In this document: positions 8,460-17,252 of the stretch, piece after piece
Layout: the number at the start of each line of letters is the position of its first letter
Numbering within the stretch: position 1 is the stretch's first letter
Origin: JAXLXE01 sp046328115
GTDB lineage: Bacteria; Chloroflexota; UBA6077; JACCZL01
Assembly: GCA_046328115.1 (NCBI GenBank)
Contig: JAXLXE010000002.1
Coordinates: forward strand, 124,001 to 188,000
DNA: 64,000 nt
Reading direction: 5' to 3'
Program-made: the position numbers and the translations under genes
Notes under the pieces: model-generated
Databases searched by the model: none
Seen by the model: only the letters and a program-made list of their open reading frames with translations
Told to the model about the DNA's origin: nothing

Positions 8460-10880
8460 ATGCACGCCGGCGAACTCCTTGAAAACGTCCTCCTCCCTGA
8501 AGACGGACCGCTGGACCCATTCGTCGTGGCCGTGGGCGAGATTCTGGAGAGCCAGTTCGATCCATCGGACTCGCTCGCAAGGCTGACCGCGCTTGTCGGG
8601 GAGTCCATCCCGCACGACTACGTTGACTGCGCGCTGGTTGACGAGTCACGCGGGGGCCTCGTGTCGCTCCAGGAGACAGCCAGCCTGCCGGAGCGCGAGC
8701 GGCCCAGTCATCCCTACGCCCTGGAGGGCTCGCTCATCGGCGGCATCATCGAGTCGGGCCGCGTGGCCCTGGTGCGGGACCTCCAGGACGATGGGCTGAT
8801 CGATCTGCTCTCACCGCGAGAGCGCGGCCTCGTACGTCGTCTGGGACTACGCTCGTGCCTCGTCTTGCCACTCTGGTTGCGCACGCAGCCACGCGGAGTG
8901 TTGGAGATCTGGAGCGCCACATCTCACGCGTTCAGCATCGGCCAGGTCGCCGTCGCCCGCCGCATCGCCGATCGCGTCGCTCCGGTCGCCGAAATCATCG
9001 GCCTCTATCGCTCCGAGCTCGGAGCGCGCCGACAGCTCGCGACGCTTATGGAGATCGCGCACACCGTGAGCGCGTCGCTCGATCTTGACGAAGTGCTGCG
9101 TCTGGTTGCTCGGACGCTCACGGAGACGCTCGATCTTCCGAGCTGTGCCATCTACCTGCGCGACGAGCAGCGAAATGTGTTGGTCCCACGAATCGCCCAT
9201 AGCCGATCACTGCCCGCCAGCGTGGACCAGGCTGCTCTGGAGGAGGCCTTCCAGCAAAACGAGTTCCCCATCGGAGTGCTGGGCCCCGGCCATGTGTGGC
9301 ACGGGGGACGGCCCAACGTGATCGATGACCCAGCTTCCCACCCGTGGTTCACGGAGGACTTCCTGCGGGCAGTTCCGCTGGTGGCGGCCATGGAGGTGCC
9401 GTTGGTCGTGCGCGACCGTTTGCTGGGACTAGCCGCGCTTCCCTTGTGGGAACGCGGGCGGTCGTTCAGCGAGTGGCAGCTCAGATTGGCGCACGGCATC
9501 GGTCAGTCCGCGGCGGTGGCCATTGAGCACGGGCAGCTCTACTCTCGGGCGCGAGAGCTCGGCCAGGTCGAGGAGCGCAATCGGCTCGCTCGCGAAGTGC
9601 ACGACACCCTGGCTCAGGGACTCACTGCCATCGCCCTCCAGCTGGAGTCCGCGGAGCGCCTGCTGCCGCCAGACACCGACGCGCGCATCCTGGTTGCAGA
9701 GACTCGGACACTGGCGCGGAGATCCCTGGACGAAGCGCGCCGAGCCGTCTGGGGATTGGCGCCCTCGTCGCTGGAGGGCCGCACGCTGCCGAAAGCCCTG
9801 GAGCAGGAGCTCTCCAGTTTCGGACGTCGCACCGGCATCCAGACCGCGTTCGTACTAGCGGAGGGCATCTCCAACCTGGCGGAGGAGCGCGCTGCCGCCC
9901 TGCTTCGAGTCACCCAGGAAGCGCTGCACAATGTGGAAAAACACGCCCAGGCGCCGCGCGTCCGGGTACAGCTCGAGCCTCGCACAGATAGCGAGGAGGT
10001 GGTTCTGCTGGTGGCGGATGACGGCGACGGCTTCGATGTCGCCGGCACGCAGCCGTCGCCGGAGGGCGGCTTCGGCCTCACCAGCATGCGAGAGCGCCTC
10101 CGAGCGGTCGGTGGTACGCTGGAGATCGAGAGCGCACCCGGCTGGGGCACACGGGTGCGGGCGTGCGTACCGGCGGGGCCTCGCGAGGCCGCTGCCTCGG
10201 TCACGGACGCCGCGGAGCCCAGCCCGATAAGAGTCCTGGTGGTGGACGATCACCCGTTGGCCAGGCAGGGCATCCGGCAGCTCCTCGACGGCGTAGCTGA
10301 CGTGGTCGTGGTGGGCGAGGCGGCCGATGGACGGGAAGCGTTGGATCTGGCGCAGGCCCTGCGGCCGGATGTCGTACTGATGGACTTACGAATGCCCAAC
10401 ATGGGCGGCTCGGAGGCCACGCGCGAGCTCCGAGACCGACACCCGGACATCAACGTCCTCATCCTCACGACGTTCGCGCGCGAACAGGATCTCTTTGAGG
10501 CCTTGCGGGCTGGGGCCCGCGGGTACCTGTTGAAGGACGCTTCGGTGGAAGATCTCGCCACGGCGATCCGGACGGTGCACGAGGGCGGTTCGCTGGTAGA
10601 GCCCGCCATGGCGTCGCGACTCATCGACCGATTCGGGGAGCTTGTGCAGCGCGGGCAGCTCACGGAGCACCTCACCGAGCGCGAGATGGAAGTCCTTGCC
10701 GTATTGGCTACGGGCGCCCGGAACCGCGAGATCGCTGACCGGCTGTCCGTCACCGAGAAAACTGTGAAGTATCACCTTGGCCAGCTCTACGCCAAACTCG
10801 ACGTCACCGGCCGCGCGGAGGCCGTCACCAGGGCACGGGCACTGGGGCTCGTCCCCGCGGAAGACCGCCTGCCAGCATGA
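8460..10880 (+). CDS. Hybrid GAF sensor histidine kinase fused to a NarL/LuxR-type response regulator
   Basis: An 806-residue single polypeptide holding a whole two-component system. Residues 1-170 and 195-360 are GAF-like sensor domains. A HisKA_3 dimerisation domain follows with the phospho-acceptor His381 in REVHDTLAQG. The HATPase_c domain shows EALHNVEKHA, DDGDGFD and GGFGLTSMRERL. From about residue 590 comes a receiver (VLVVDDHPLARQG, phospho-acceptor Asp642 in LMDLRMPN, Lys in YLLKDAS), then a LuxR helix-turn-helix (LTEREMEVL, NREIADRLSVTEKTVKYHL). There is no membrane segment, so it senses a cytoplasmic signal and can bind DNA itself. NarX- and NarL-type proteins are usually separate. 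The frame is continuous, with a GC-rich linker near residue 575. It overlaps the next gene by 4 nt. Confidence 0.93.
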   Translation: MHAGELLENVLLPEDGPLDPFVVAVGEILESQFDPSDSLARLTALVGESIPHDYVDCALVDESRGGLVSLQETASLPERERPSHPYALEGSLIGGIIESGRVALVRDLQDDGLIDLLSPRERGLVRRLGLRSCLVLPLWLRTQPRGVLEIWSATSHAFSIGQVAVARRIADRVAPVAEIIGLYRSELGARRQLATLMEIAHTVSASLDLDEVLRLVARTLTETLDLPSCAIYLRDEQRNVLVPRIAHSRSLPASVDQAALEEAFQQNEFPIGVLGPGHVWHGGRPNVIDDPASHPWFTEDFLRAVPLVAAMEVPLVVRDRLLGLAALPLWERGRSFSEWQLRLAHGIGQSAAVAIEHGQLYSRARELGQVEERNRLAREVHDTLAQGLTAIALQLESAERLLPPDTDARILVAETRTLARRSLDEARRAVWGLAPSSLEGRTLPKALEQELSSFGRRTGIQTAFVLAEGISNLAEERAAALLRVTQEALHNVEKHAQAPRVRVQLEPRTDSEEVVLLVADDGDGFDVAGTQPSPEGGFGLTSMRERLRAVGGTLEIESAPGWGTRVRACVPAGPREAAASVTDAAEPSPIRVLVVDDHPLARQGIRQLLDGVADVVVVGEAADGREALDLAQALRPDVVLMDLRMPNMGGSEATRELRDRHPDINVLILTTFAREQDLFEALRAGARGYLLKDASVEDLATAIRTVHEGGSLVEPAMASRLIDRFGELVQRGQLTEHLTEREMEVLAVLATGARNREIADRLSVTEKTVKYHLGQLYAKLDVTGRAEAVTRARALGLVPAEDRLPA

Positions 10881-11377
10881 CCCAGCAGACATCACCTGAT
10901 GCCCGCCGCCCCAGACTCACCGACGCCATTCAGGCACTACTGGTGAGTCACGGCGTTCCACACCGCGTGCTGGACCACCCGCCCGCCACGACAAGCGAGG
11001 AGGTTGCGCGGCTTCGCGGCACGCCATTCGAGGCCGGCGCAAAGGCGCTGATCTGCCATCTGGACGATTCGTTGGCCCTCATCGTCGTGCCAGCGGATCG
11101 GCGGCTTAACAGTCGAGCCCTGAAGAACGCCACCGGCGCCAGGAACGTGCGGATGATGGACGCGTCCGCCATGACGGAGCGGTTCGGAATCCCCGTCGGC
11201 GCGGTTCCACCGTTTGGATCGCTACTTGGGCTGAAAACCTACGCCGATCGCGCCATCGTGGAGCGCGAGATGATCGCGTTCAACATCGGTCGACGAGATC
11301 GCTCGGTTACCATGCGCGGCCCAGACTACGCGGCCATCGAACGCCCTGTCGTGGGGGAGTTCGCCGCGGGACCTTAG
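10877..11377 (+). CDS. YbaK/EbsC-type aminoacyl-tRNA deacylase family protein
   Basis: A 166-residue protein of the YbaK/ProX editing-domain family. These small cytoplasmic proteins hydrolyse mischarged aminoacyl-tRNAs such as Cys-tRNA(Pro) or Ala-tRNA(Pro). The family signature is visible in GAKALICHLDDSLALIVVPADRRL, reading as the conserved K-A-L strand followed by the VVPADRRL turn. The later GVPPFG-like loop appears here as GAVPPFGSLLG. The ATG overlaps the stop of the kinase-regulator hybrid (ATGA), so they are translationally coupled; a functional link is not obvious. The exact tRNA substrate cannot be assigned. Confidence 0.85.
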   Translation: MTQQTSPDARRPRLTDAIQALLVSHGVPHRVLDHPPATTSEEVARLRGTPFEAGAKALICHLDDSLALIVVPADRRLNSRALKNATGARNVRMMDASAMTERFGIPVGAVPPFGSLLGLKTYADRAIVEREMIAFNIGRRDRSVTMRGPDYAAIERPVVGEFAAGP

Positions 11378-11408
11378 TCGCGGTCCCCTGAGTGACCCGC
11401 AGCCTAGA

Positions 11409-11459
11409 CCTGGTCCAGGATCATACCTAGACCACGGTCCAGTGAGAGTCTGGACCGCC
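11409..11459. promoter_or_regulatory. Repeated palindromic motif, candidate operator
   Basis: The 143-nt gap before the small receiver gene holds two copies of a CCTAGACC-(T/AC)-GGTCCAG element (about 11403-11418 and 11426-11442). A third, inverted half (GTCTGGACC) lies near 11449-11457. CTGGTCCAG in the first copy is itself a 9-bp palindrome. Spacing between the copies is about two helical turns. This looks like a binding site for a dimeric regulator, possibly the NarL-type hybrid upstream. That assignment is inference. Confidence 0.4.
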
Positions 11460-11520
11460 AAACCCGGCGAAGATCCAGGGTGCCGCGCTGCCCGGGTCGC
11501 GGACACTGATCTCACCATCA

Positions 11521-11913
11521 GTGGAGTCACGTCACGTGGGCGAGCGCACCACACGGGTCCTCATCATCGATGCTCACCAGGCCGTACGCTCGGCCATGGC
11601 CCGCCTGGTTGCGTCACTGCCAGGGTGCAGCGTCGCGTCGACGGCCGCGGCCGTTTCGGCCCCAGGAATGTCCGCCGCCGCCGAGCAAGCGGATGTCGCG
11701 CTAGTCGACGTCGAGGGCTCGTCAGATGAGTGCCCTGCCATCCGCATGCTCAGAAGACTCGCTCCGGGACTTCGGCTTCTCGCCATGGGCACCCTCTTTC
11801 CAGACGGCAACGCGGCCATTCGGGCGGGCGCTGACGCCTACTTTCTCAAACACGACGGCGCGGAGGCCCTGAGCAGCGTCCTCCGCCCGCCCGATCCGTC
11901 GGCCCGGAGCTAG
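11521..11913 (+). CDS. Stand-alone response-regulator receiver, partly degenerate
   Basis: A 130-residue receiver domain starting at GTG 11521 (a second GTG at 11536 is equally possible). The phospho-acceptor Asp is kept in ALVDVEG and the conserved Lys in YFLKHD. The acidic pocket is altered: the usual DD pair of LIVDDH reads LIIDAH, so one Mg-binding Asp is replaced by Ala. There is no output domain. It resembles the receiver half of NarL-type proteins. It stops 3 nt before the RND transporter start, so the two are probably cotranscribed. It may be a phosphate sink, an atypical unphosphorylated receiver, or a truncated regulator. Confidence 0.75.
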   Translation: MESRHVGERTTRVLIIDAHQAVRSAMARLVASLPGCSVASTAAAVSAPGMSAAAEQADVALVDVEGSSDECPAIRMLRRLAPGLRLLAMGTLFPDGNAAIRAGADAYFLKHDGAEALSSVLRPPDPSARS

Positions 11914-11916
11914 CGC

Positions 11917-14900
11917 ATGAAGCTCACGCAACTGTCGGTCACACGTCCCATCATCGCGCTCGCGATCTCCGCCGTCGTCCTCGTGTTCGGCGTCCTCAGC
12001 TACACCAGCCTGGGCCTGGAGCTCAATCCGGAGCTGAAGCTGCCCATCGTCACGGTCCAGGCGTCATATCCCGGCGCGAGCGCTCAGACGGTGGAGGAGC
12101 AGGTCACGCGCCGCATCGAAGATGCCGTGGCCGGCCTGGGCAATATCAAGACCATGACCTCCACTTCGCAGACAGGTTTCGCGACGGTCGTCGTGGAGTT
12201 CCGTGAGGGCGTAAACGTAGACGTCGCCGCGTCCGACGTCCAGCAGAAGGTCACGTCTGTCCGCAAGGACCTGCCGTCGGACGTAGACGAGCCAAGCTAC
12301 TCAAAGCTGGACTTCAACGACCAGCCCATCATCTACCTGGCGGTCACTGGTGGGCCGGCGGCTGAGCAGACCGGCTTGTACCGCGTTGCGGACGACATCG
12401 TACGCCCTCGCGTGGAGGCGTCCAGCGGCGTAGGCCGCGTCGTCGTTGCTGGCGGCCAGGTACCGGAGCTGCAGGTTGAGGTTGACCCGGATCGACTCCG
12501 GGCCTACGGGCTGACGGTGGGCGACGTGACGAACGCGGTCCGCGCCCAGTTTCTGAGCAGCACCGCCGGCCAGGTGAAGAGCGGCAGCGGCGATGCCACG
12601 CGACGCACGGCCATCCGTGTCGACTCGCGCGGCGCAGATCCGACTGCGCTGGGCGCCATCCCGGTCACGTCGCCGGACGGCACGGCCACCGAGCTTCGAA
12701 ACGTCGCGCGGATCTATCTCGGCGGCAAGGAGCCAGAGGAGATCCTGCGTGTCAACGGGCGACCCGCGGCGGGGCTGCTGGTCTACAAACAATCCTCCGC
12801 CAACATCGCCCAGACCGTGGACTCGCTCCATCCCGTGTTGGCGGAGATCGACGATGGGCTGCCCGCCGGTTACCACCTGGAGACTGTCATCGACCAGAGC
12901 ACATCCGTCCGCACCACCGTGAAGGGCGTGCAGGACGAGCTCATCCTGGCGGCCTTGATCACCGGCGTCGTCCTGTTCTTCTTCTTGCACAGCGTCCGCA
13001 GCACCGTCATCGTCCTGATCTCGATTCCGGCGTCGCTCCTGGTGGCGCTGATCGCAATGAAAGCCTGCGGCTACTCGCTGAACGGGATGACGCTGATCGG
13101 CCTCACCACATCCATCGGGGTGCTGGTGGACGACAGCATTGTGGTGCTGGAGAACATATTCAGCCACCTGGAGCGCAAGAAGGATCCACAGACGGCGGCC
13201 ATCGATGGCCGTAGCGAGATCGGCCTGGCCGCCATCGCCATCACGCTGGTAGACGTCGCGGTCTGGGGGCCCATCCTGTTCATCAGCGGCGTCACGGGCG
13301 CATTTCTGCGGAACTTCTCCATCGTCATGGTAGCCGCCACGCTCGCTTCGCTCCTCGTGAGCTTCACCCTCACTCCCCTCATCGCGTCACGCTGGCTCAG
13401 CGCGGGCTCAGCCCACGCTCGCGGCCCACTGGCTCGCCTCGCCGCGTGCTGGGAGCCCGCCTACATCGCCTTCGAGCGGCTCTACGCGCGGGTGCTGTCC
13501 TGGTCGCTACACCATCGGCCGCTCGTGATGCTGATGTCGCTGCTCATCTTCAGCTCAAACTTCTTCGTGGCACGCCAGCTCGGCAGCGAATTCGTGCCAG
13601 ACATCAATCGCGAGACCACCGCGGTAGTGGGCGAGCTCCCTCCCGGCACCGCGCTGGAAGCCGCGGACCGGGCAGCCCGACGGTGGGAGATCGCGCTGCT
13701 GGACCAGGAACGGTTCCCGGAGATCATCACGGCGTACGTGGACGTGGGCCGAGCAGAGGGTGACCGCGATCCGCGGTTCATCACCGTCTCGCTGGACCTG
13801 GGCGCCACCCATTCGCGACACCGCACCAGCGCCGAGCTCGCCAACCTGGCGGCGAGGGCGGGCGAGGAGATGGTTCCGGGCATGAAAGCCCGCCGGGGCG
13901 GCGACCGCGCCGGCGGTGCTGGGCAGCCGGTGCAGATCCGCATCTTCGGCGACAATCTGGATCAGCTCACTGCCGCCGCGACAACTGCGCACCTACGGCT
14001 CGGAGCGATCCCTGAGCTGGTGGACGTCGCCAACAGTATGTCTGCCGCGCCTGAGCTGACCTTGCGCCCTGATCCTCAGAAGCTCATGGACCTCGGTCTC
14101 AACACCCAGGTCGTCGGCGCCTCAATCCGCACTGCCTACCAGGGTACCGTGGCGGGTCGTTGGGCCGAGTCCAGCGGCAAGGAGCGCGACGTCCGCGTGC
14201 GTCTGCCAGACTCGTTGCGCTACGACCAGGCGAAGGTGATGGAACTGCCAATCATCCGCCGAGGCGGGTGGATGCTCAATGCCACGCAGGTGGCCACGCC
14301 GGTCCTGGAGGACAAGCCCACCAAGATCACCCGCGTCAACCGTCAGCGCGTTGTCACACTGGGCGCTGAGCCCCACGATGTCCCGCTGGGCACCGCCACC
14401 CAGGCCGCCACACGCGTCTTGGACGGTCTTGACCTGCCCGCGGGAATGCGCTGGTCATTCGCCGGCCAGGGTGAAGAACAAGCGAGCTCATTCCGCAGCC
14501 TCACCATAGGCCTGGGCCTGTCCGTGCTCATGATGTACGTGCTCCTGGTGGTGCTGTACGAAAGCTGGCTCCAGCCCGTACTGATTCTCACAGCCCTGCC
14601 GCTGGCCACTGTCGGCGCGTTCATGGGGCTGTGGGGCTTCGGGCTCACCCTCAGCGTCCCGTCAATGATTGGCATGGTCGCCCTGTTTGGACTGGTGGGA
14701 AAGAACGCCATCCTCCTGGTGGATCGCGCGAACCACCTGCGGCGCGAGGCGGGCCTGAAGCGCGAGACCGCGCTCTTGCAGGCGGGCCCGTCACGGCTCC
14801 GCCCCATCCTGATGACCTCAGCGGTGTTGATTCTCAGCATGCTACCAGTGGCGCTCAAGCTGGGCGACGGCGGCGAACAGCGCGCGCCCCTTGGGGCGGT

Positions 14901-15252
14901 CCTGGTGGGTGGCATGGCTACTTCAACGGTCCTGTGTCTCCTATACGTGCCCGTGGCCTATACGTACTTCGACAGCCTTGGGACCGCGGTGAGCCGGCTC
15001 TTCGCCTGGCGGCCGGCGCAGCGTGTTGCCGCCCCCGCCGCGGCTCCGCACCCATCGTCCGTGCCACTACCGATCGCCGGCGGCGCTCCACTCCCCCGCG
15101 AGCGCGCCGCGGCGATCCGGAACATCGGCCGAATCCGGCGCCAGGAGACTCGTGCGCACAAGACACATCAAGTCAACACTGGAGGGAGCGCGCCTGTCGC
15201 TACAATCCTGCCAGACGGCGCACCCGCCGTGCGATGGAGCCAACGTGGATAA
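11917..15252 (+). CDS. RND-family efflux transporter permease (AcrB/MMPL-like)
   Basis: A 1111-residue integral membrane protein with the duplicated RND layout. There is one N-terminal membrane helix, a large exported porter loop, a bundle of helices, and the whole arrangement again. The proton-relay motif GVLVDDSIVVLENI in TM4 and the second-half GLVGKNAILLVDRANHLRREAG are characteristic. It would export hydrophobic or toxic compounds using proton motive force. The protein is about 70 residues longer than most family members, through an Ala/Pro/Arg-rich C-terminal tail from about residue 1030. No membrane-fusion protein or outer-membrane channel gene is adjacent, as expected if the cell has no typical outer membrane. 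The last bases overlap the start of the DUF433 gene. Confidence 0.9.
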   Translation: MKLTQLSVTRPIIALAISAVVLVFGVLSYTSLGLELNPELKLPIVTVQASYPGASAQTVEEQVTRRIEDAVAGLGNIKTMTSTSQTGFATVVVEFREGVNVDVAASDVQQKVTSVRKDLPSDVDEPSYSKLDFNDQPIIYLAVTGGPAAEQTGLYRVADDIVRPRVEASSGVGRVVVAGGQVPELQVEVDPDRLRAYGLTVGDVTNAVRAQFLSSTAGQVKSGSGDATRRTAIRVDSRGADPTALGAIPVTSPDGTATELRNVARIYLGGKEPEEILRVNGRPAAGLLVYKQSSANIAQTVDSLHPVLAEIDDGLPAGYHLETVIDQSTSVRTTVKGVQDELILAALITGVVLFFFLHSVRSTVIVLISIPASLLVALIAMKACGYSLNGMTLIGLTTSIGVLVDDSIVVLENIFSHLERKKDPQTAAIDGRSEIGLAAIAITLVDVAVWGPILFISGVTGAFLRNFSIVMVAATLASLLVSFTLTPLIASRWLSAGSAHARGPLARLAACWEPAYIAFERLYARVLSWSLHHRPLVMLMSLLIFSSNFFVARQLGSEFVPDINRETTAVVGELPPGTALEAADRAARRWEIALLDQERFPEIITAYVDVGRAEGDRDPRFITVSLDLGATHSRHRTSAELANLAARAGEEMVPGMKARRGGDRAGGAGQPVQIRIFGDNLDQLTAAATTAHLRLGAIPELVDVANSMSAAPELTLRPDPQKLMDLGLNTQVVGASIRTAYQGTVAGRWAESSGKERDVRVRLPDSLRYDQAKVMELPIIRRGGWMLNATQVATPVLEDKPTKITRVNRQRVVTLGAEPHDVPLGTATQAATRVLDGLDLPAGMRWSFAGQGEEQASSFRSLTIGLGLSVLMMYVLLVVLYESWLQPVLILTALPLATVGAFMGLWGFGLTLSVPSMIGMVALFGLVGKNAILLVDRANHLRREAGLKRETALLQAGPSRLRPILMTSAVLILSMLPVALKLGDGGEQRAPLGAVLVGGMATSTVLCLLYVPVAYTYFDSLGTAVSRLFAWRPAQRVAAPAAAPHPSSVPLPIAGGAPLPRERAAAIRNIGRIRRQETRAHKTHQVNTGGSAPVATILPDGAPAVRWSQRG

Positions 15253-15475
15253 CTCGTACGCGTCCATCATCACCATCGAGCCCGGGAAGCGGGGCGGGCA
15301 GCCCTGCATCCGAGGCATGCGCATATCCGTCTACGACGTGCTGTCCTACCTTGCCGCAGGGATGAGCACTGAGGAGATCCTGGCCGATTTCCCCGATCTG
15401 ACGGAGGCCGACATCCGCGCATGCCTGTCGTTCGCGGCAGATCGGGAGCGGACACTATTGCTCGCGCCCGCCTGA
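15245..15475 (+). CDS. DUF433 family protein (antitoxin-like)
   Basis: A 76-residue protein beginning at GTG 15245, with GGAG 7 nt upstream. It matches DUF433: IEPGKRGGQPCIRGMRISV followed by VLSYLAAGMSTEEILADFPDL and a helical end. This is the typical winged-helix core of the family. DUF433 genes are usually paired with a PIN-like DUF5615 gene, as here, and are considered antitoxins. The gene overlaps the end of the RND gene by 8 nt and the DUF5615 gene by 55 nt. The tight overlap supports translation as a unit and likely autoregulation, but no separate promoter is evident. Confidence 0.88.
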   Translation: MDNSYASIITIEPGKRGGQPCIRGMRISVYDVLSYLAAGMSTEEILADFPDLTEADIRACLSFAADRERTLLLAPA

Positions 15476-15828
15476 CGCTGCTCTTCGACGAGAACCTGTC
15501 GAGGCGCCTCGTACGTAGACTGGCGGACTGCTTCCCAGGCTCCACGCACGTCCACGATGTAGGACTGACTCGTGGCCAGGATGAAGCTGTGTGGACCTAT
15601 GCGCGTGATCACGACCTCGCGGTAGTCACGAAGGACGCGGACTTCGCGGACCTCGCGCAGTTGCGGGGATTCCCGCCCTACGTGGTGTGGCTCCGCCTGG
15701 GCAACTGTACGACGGACGAGATTGAGTCCGCGCTACGCCGGTTGAGCGAAGCGTACGCACACCTGCCACCCGAGCGCGATGTGGGCATCATCCAACTCAT
15801 CAGGCGCGCCGGTCCGACACGGTCCTAG
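15421..15828 (+). CDS. DUF5615 PIN-like toxin-family protein
   Basis: A 135-residue protein of the DUF5615 (Mut7-C/PIN-like) family. The core motif LLFDENLSRRLVRRL begins near residue 20, followed by VHDVGLTRGQDEAVWTYA and VVTKDADFADLAQLRGFPP. The acidic residues in FDEN and KDADF match the PIN-type metal site. Members are presumed RNases acting as toxins with a DUF433 antitoxin. The first 17 residues, encoded within the antitoxin overlap, have no family counterpart, so translation may really begin later, close to the antitoxin stop. Confidence 0.85.
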   Translation: MPVVRGRSGADTIARARLTLLFDENLSRRLVRRLADCFPGSTHVHDVGLTRGQDEAVWTYARDHDLAVVTKDADFADLAQLRGFPPYVVWLRLGNCTTDEIESALRRLSEAYAHLPPERDVGIIQLIRRAGPTRS

Positions 15829-15928
15829 AAGCAGCACGGCGCCCCTTTACAGCGCCCCCTCTGACCGGCTTGAATACCACTGTCTGGCGGTCGCCTTCGC
15901 CGGCACTCACGTACATTGGGAGGATCTC

Positions 15929-17041
15929 ATGCCCAAGACAGGTCTGGCGGCGGTGCTGCCCGGGCTTCACAAGCCGTTCGAGATTCGGGAATACCCCGTT
16001 CTGGACCCAGGGCCCGGCGCGATCCGCGTCAAGATCTCGCTTGCGAACGTCTGCGGATCCGACATCCACACGTACCGAGGCGACCGTGATCCCGCCATGG
16101 CCACCACCATCTGGCCCACCATCCCCGGGCACGAGATGAGCGGCGTGGTAGACGCGATGGGGGAAGGCGTCACGGCGGATAGCGATGGCCGTCCGCTCAA
16201 CATCGGTGACCGCATCGGGTTCGGCTACACATTCCCTTGCCGCCGCTGCATCTACTGCACCAAGGGTAGAAGCACCTACTGTAAAACCAAGAGCCCCGGC
16301 CGCCTCCAGAGCGCCGATCAGGCGCCCCACTTCATCGGCGGCTTTGGCCAGTACTACTACCTCTGGCCCAACCACTTCGTCTACAAGATGGCGGAGAACA
16401 TCCCGGACGCCGTGGCGGCCACCCTCAACTGCGCCATGTCGCAGGTAATCTACGGCCTGGAGGAGGCAAAGCTGGGCTTCGGCGACACCGCCGTGATCCA
16501 GGGCGCGGGCGGCCTCGGCTGCTTCGCCACCGCCGTTGCCCGCGAGCGCGGCGCGGATAAGGTCATCGTCATCGACGGTGTCCCGGAGCGGCTCGAGCTC
16601 GCGGACCAGTTTGGCGCTACGGACATCATAGACATGCGCGAGTTTCCGGACCCGGAGCAGCGCATCAAGCGTGTGTGGGAGCTCACGGGCAACAACGGCG
16701 CAGATGTGGCCGCGGACTTTGTGGGCATGCCCGCCGTGTTCAGCGAGGGCATCGAGTTCCTCCAGAACGGCGGCCGCTATCTGGAAATCGGCAACATCAA
16801 CACCGGGCTAACCTGCACCTTTGAGCCCAACAAACTCGTGCGGAGCCACCTGACCGTCGTGGGCATGCTCCAGTACGAGCCGCGTCACCTCAAACAGTCC
16901 ATCGACTTCGTCTCCCGGACCATGGACAAGTACCCCTACACCAACTTGATGTCCTACCAGTACCCGCTGCAGGACATCAATCGGGCGTTCGAGGAGCAGA
17001 ACACGGGTCGCATCCCGCGGGCCTCGCTCACCATGTGGTAA
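15929..17041 (+). CDS. Zinc-dependent medium-chain alcohol dehydrogenase (paralogue)
   Basis: A 370-residue MDR enzyme. Zinc ligands appear in NVCGSDIH and PGHEMSG, with the structural-zinc loop CRRCIYCTKGRSTYC and the nucleotide loop QGAGGLGCF. ATG 15929 is preceded by GGGAGGA. It is a close paralogue of the gene at 7293-8402, with the same order of motifs and the same YEPRHLK region near the C-terminus. The insert NHFVYKMAENIPD and loop YYYLWP replace the paralogue's corresponding loop, so substrates probably differ. A strong hairpin follows the stop. Confidence 0.9.
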   Translation: MPKTGLAAVLPGLHKPFEIREYPVLDPGPGAIRVKISLANVCGSDIHTYRGDRDPAMATTIWPTIPGHEMSGVVDAMGEGVTADSDGRPLNIGDRIGFGYTFPCRRCIYCTKGRSTYCKTKSPGRLQSADQAPHFIGGFGQYYYLWPNHFVYKMAENIPDAVAATLNCAMSQVIYGLEEAKLGFGDTAVIQGAGGLGCFATAVARERGADKVIVIDGVPERLELADQFGATDIIDMREFPDPEQRIKRVWELTGNNGADVAADFVGMPAVFSEGIEFLQNGGRYLEIGNINTGLTCTFEPNKLVRSHLTVVGMLQYEPRHLKQSIDFVSRTMDKYPYTNLMSYQYPLQDINRAFEEQNTGRIPRASLTMW

Positions 17042-17065
17042 ACGCCACCCCGGCGTAACGTACGG

Positions 17066-17096
17066 GGAGCCCGCCGGCTGCGTGTCGGCGGGCTCC
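17066..17096 (+). terminator. Hairpin after the second dehydrogenase gene
   Basis: Perfect 11-bp stem GGAGCCCGCCG / CGGCGGGCTCC with a 9-nt loop, 24 nt after the dehydrogenase stop. No strong U-tract follows (TGGCATTCT). It isolates the dehydrogenase transcript from the transhydrogenase gene. Confidence 0.65.
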
Positions 17097-17252
17097 TGGC
17101 ATTCTGGTGAGCTACTCGCCCGGTCCCATCCCGATCCAGTTCCCGGCCACGTTCTTCTCACGAGCGGAGGGACGCACCGTGGCGCCCCACGGTGGACAGC
17201 GCCACCGCGCCTTGGTGTCCTGGCAGGCATGCGAGCGCGCGGGGAGGAACAG

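Noticed and set aside
11368..11387. GGGACC/GGTCCC hairpin at the YbaK stop considered as terminator
   Set aside because: The stem is only six pairs and overlaps the stop codon, with no T-tract, so I did not list it as a feature.
12301..13167. A 288-codon minus-strand frame inside the RND gene
   Set aside because: Shadow of the RND transporter; composition is His/Gln/Asp-rich with no family resemblance.
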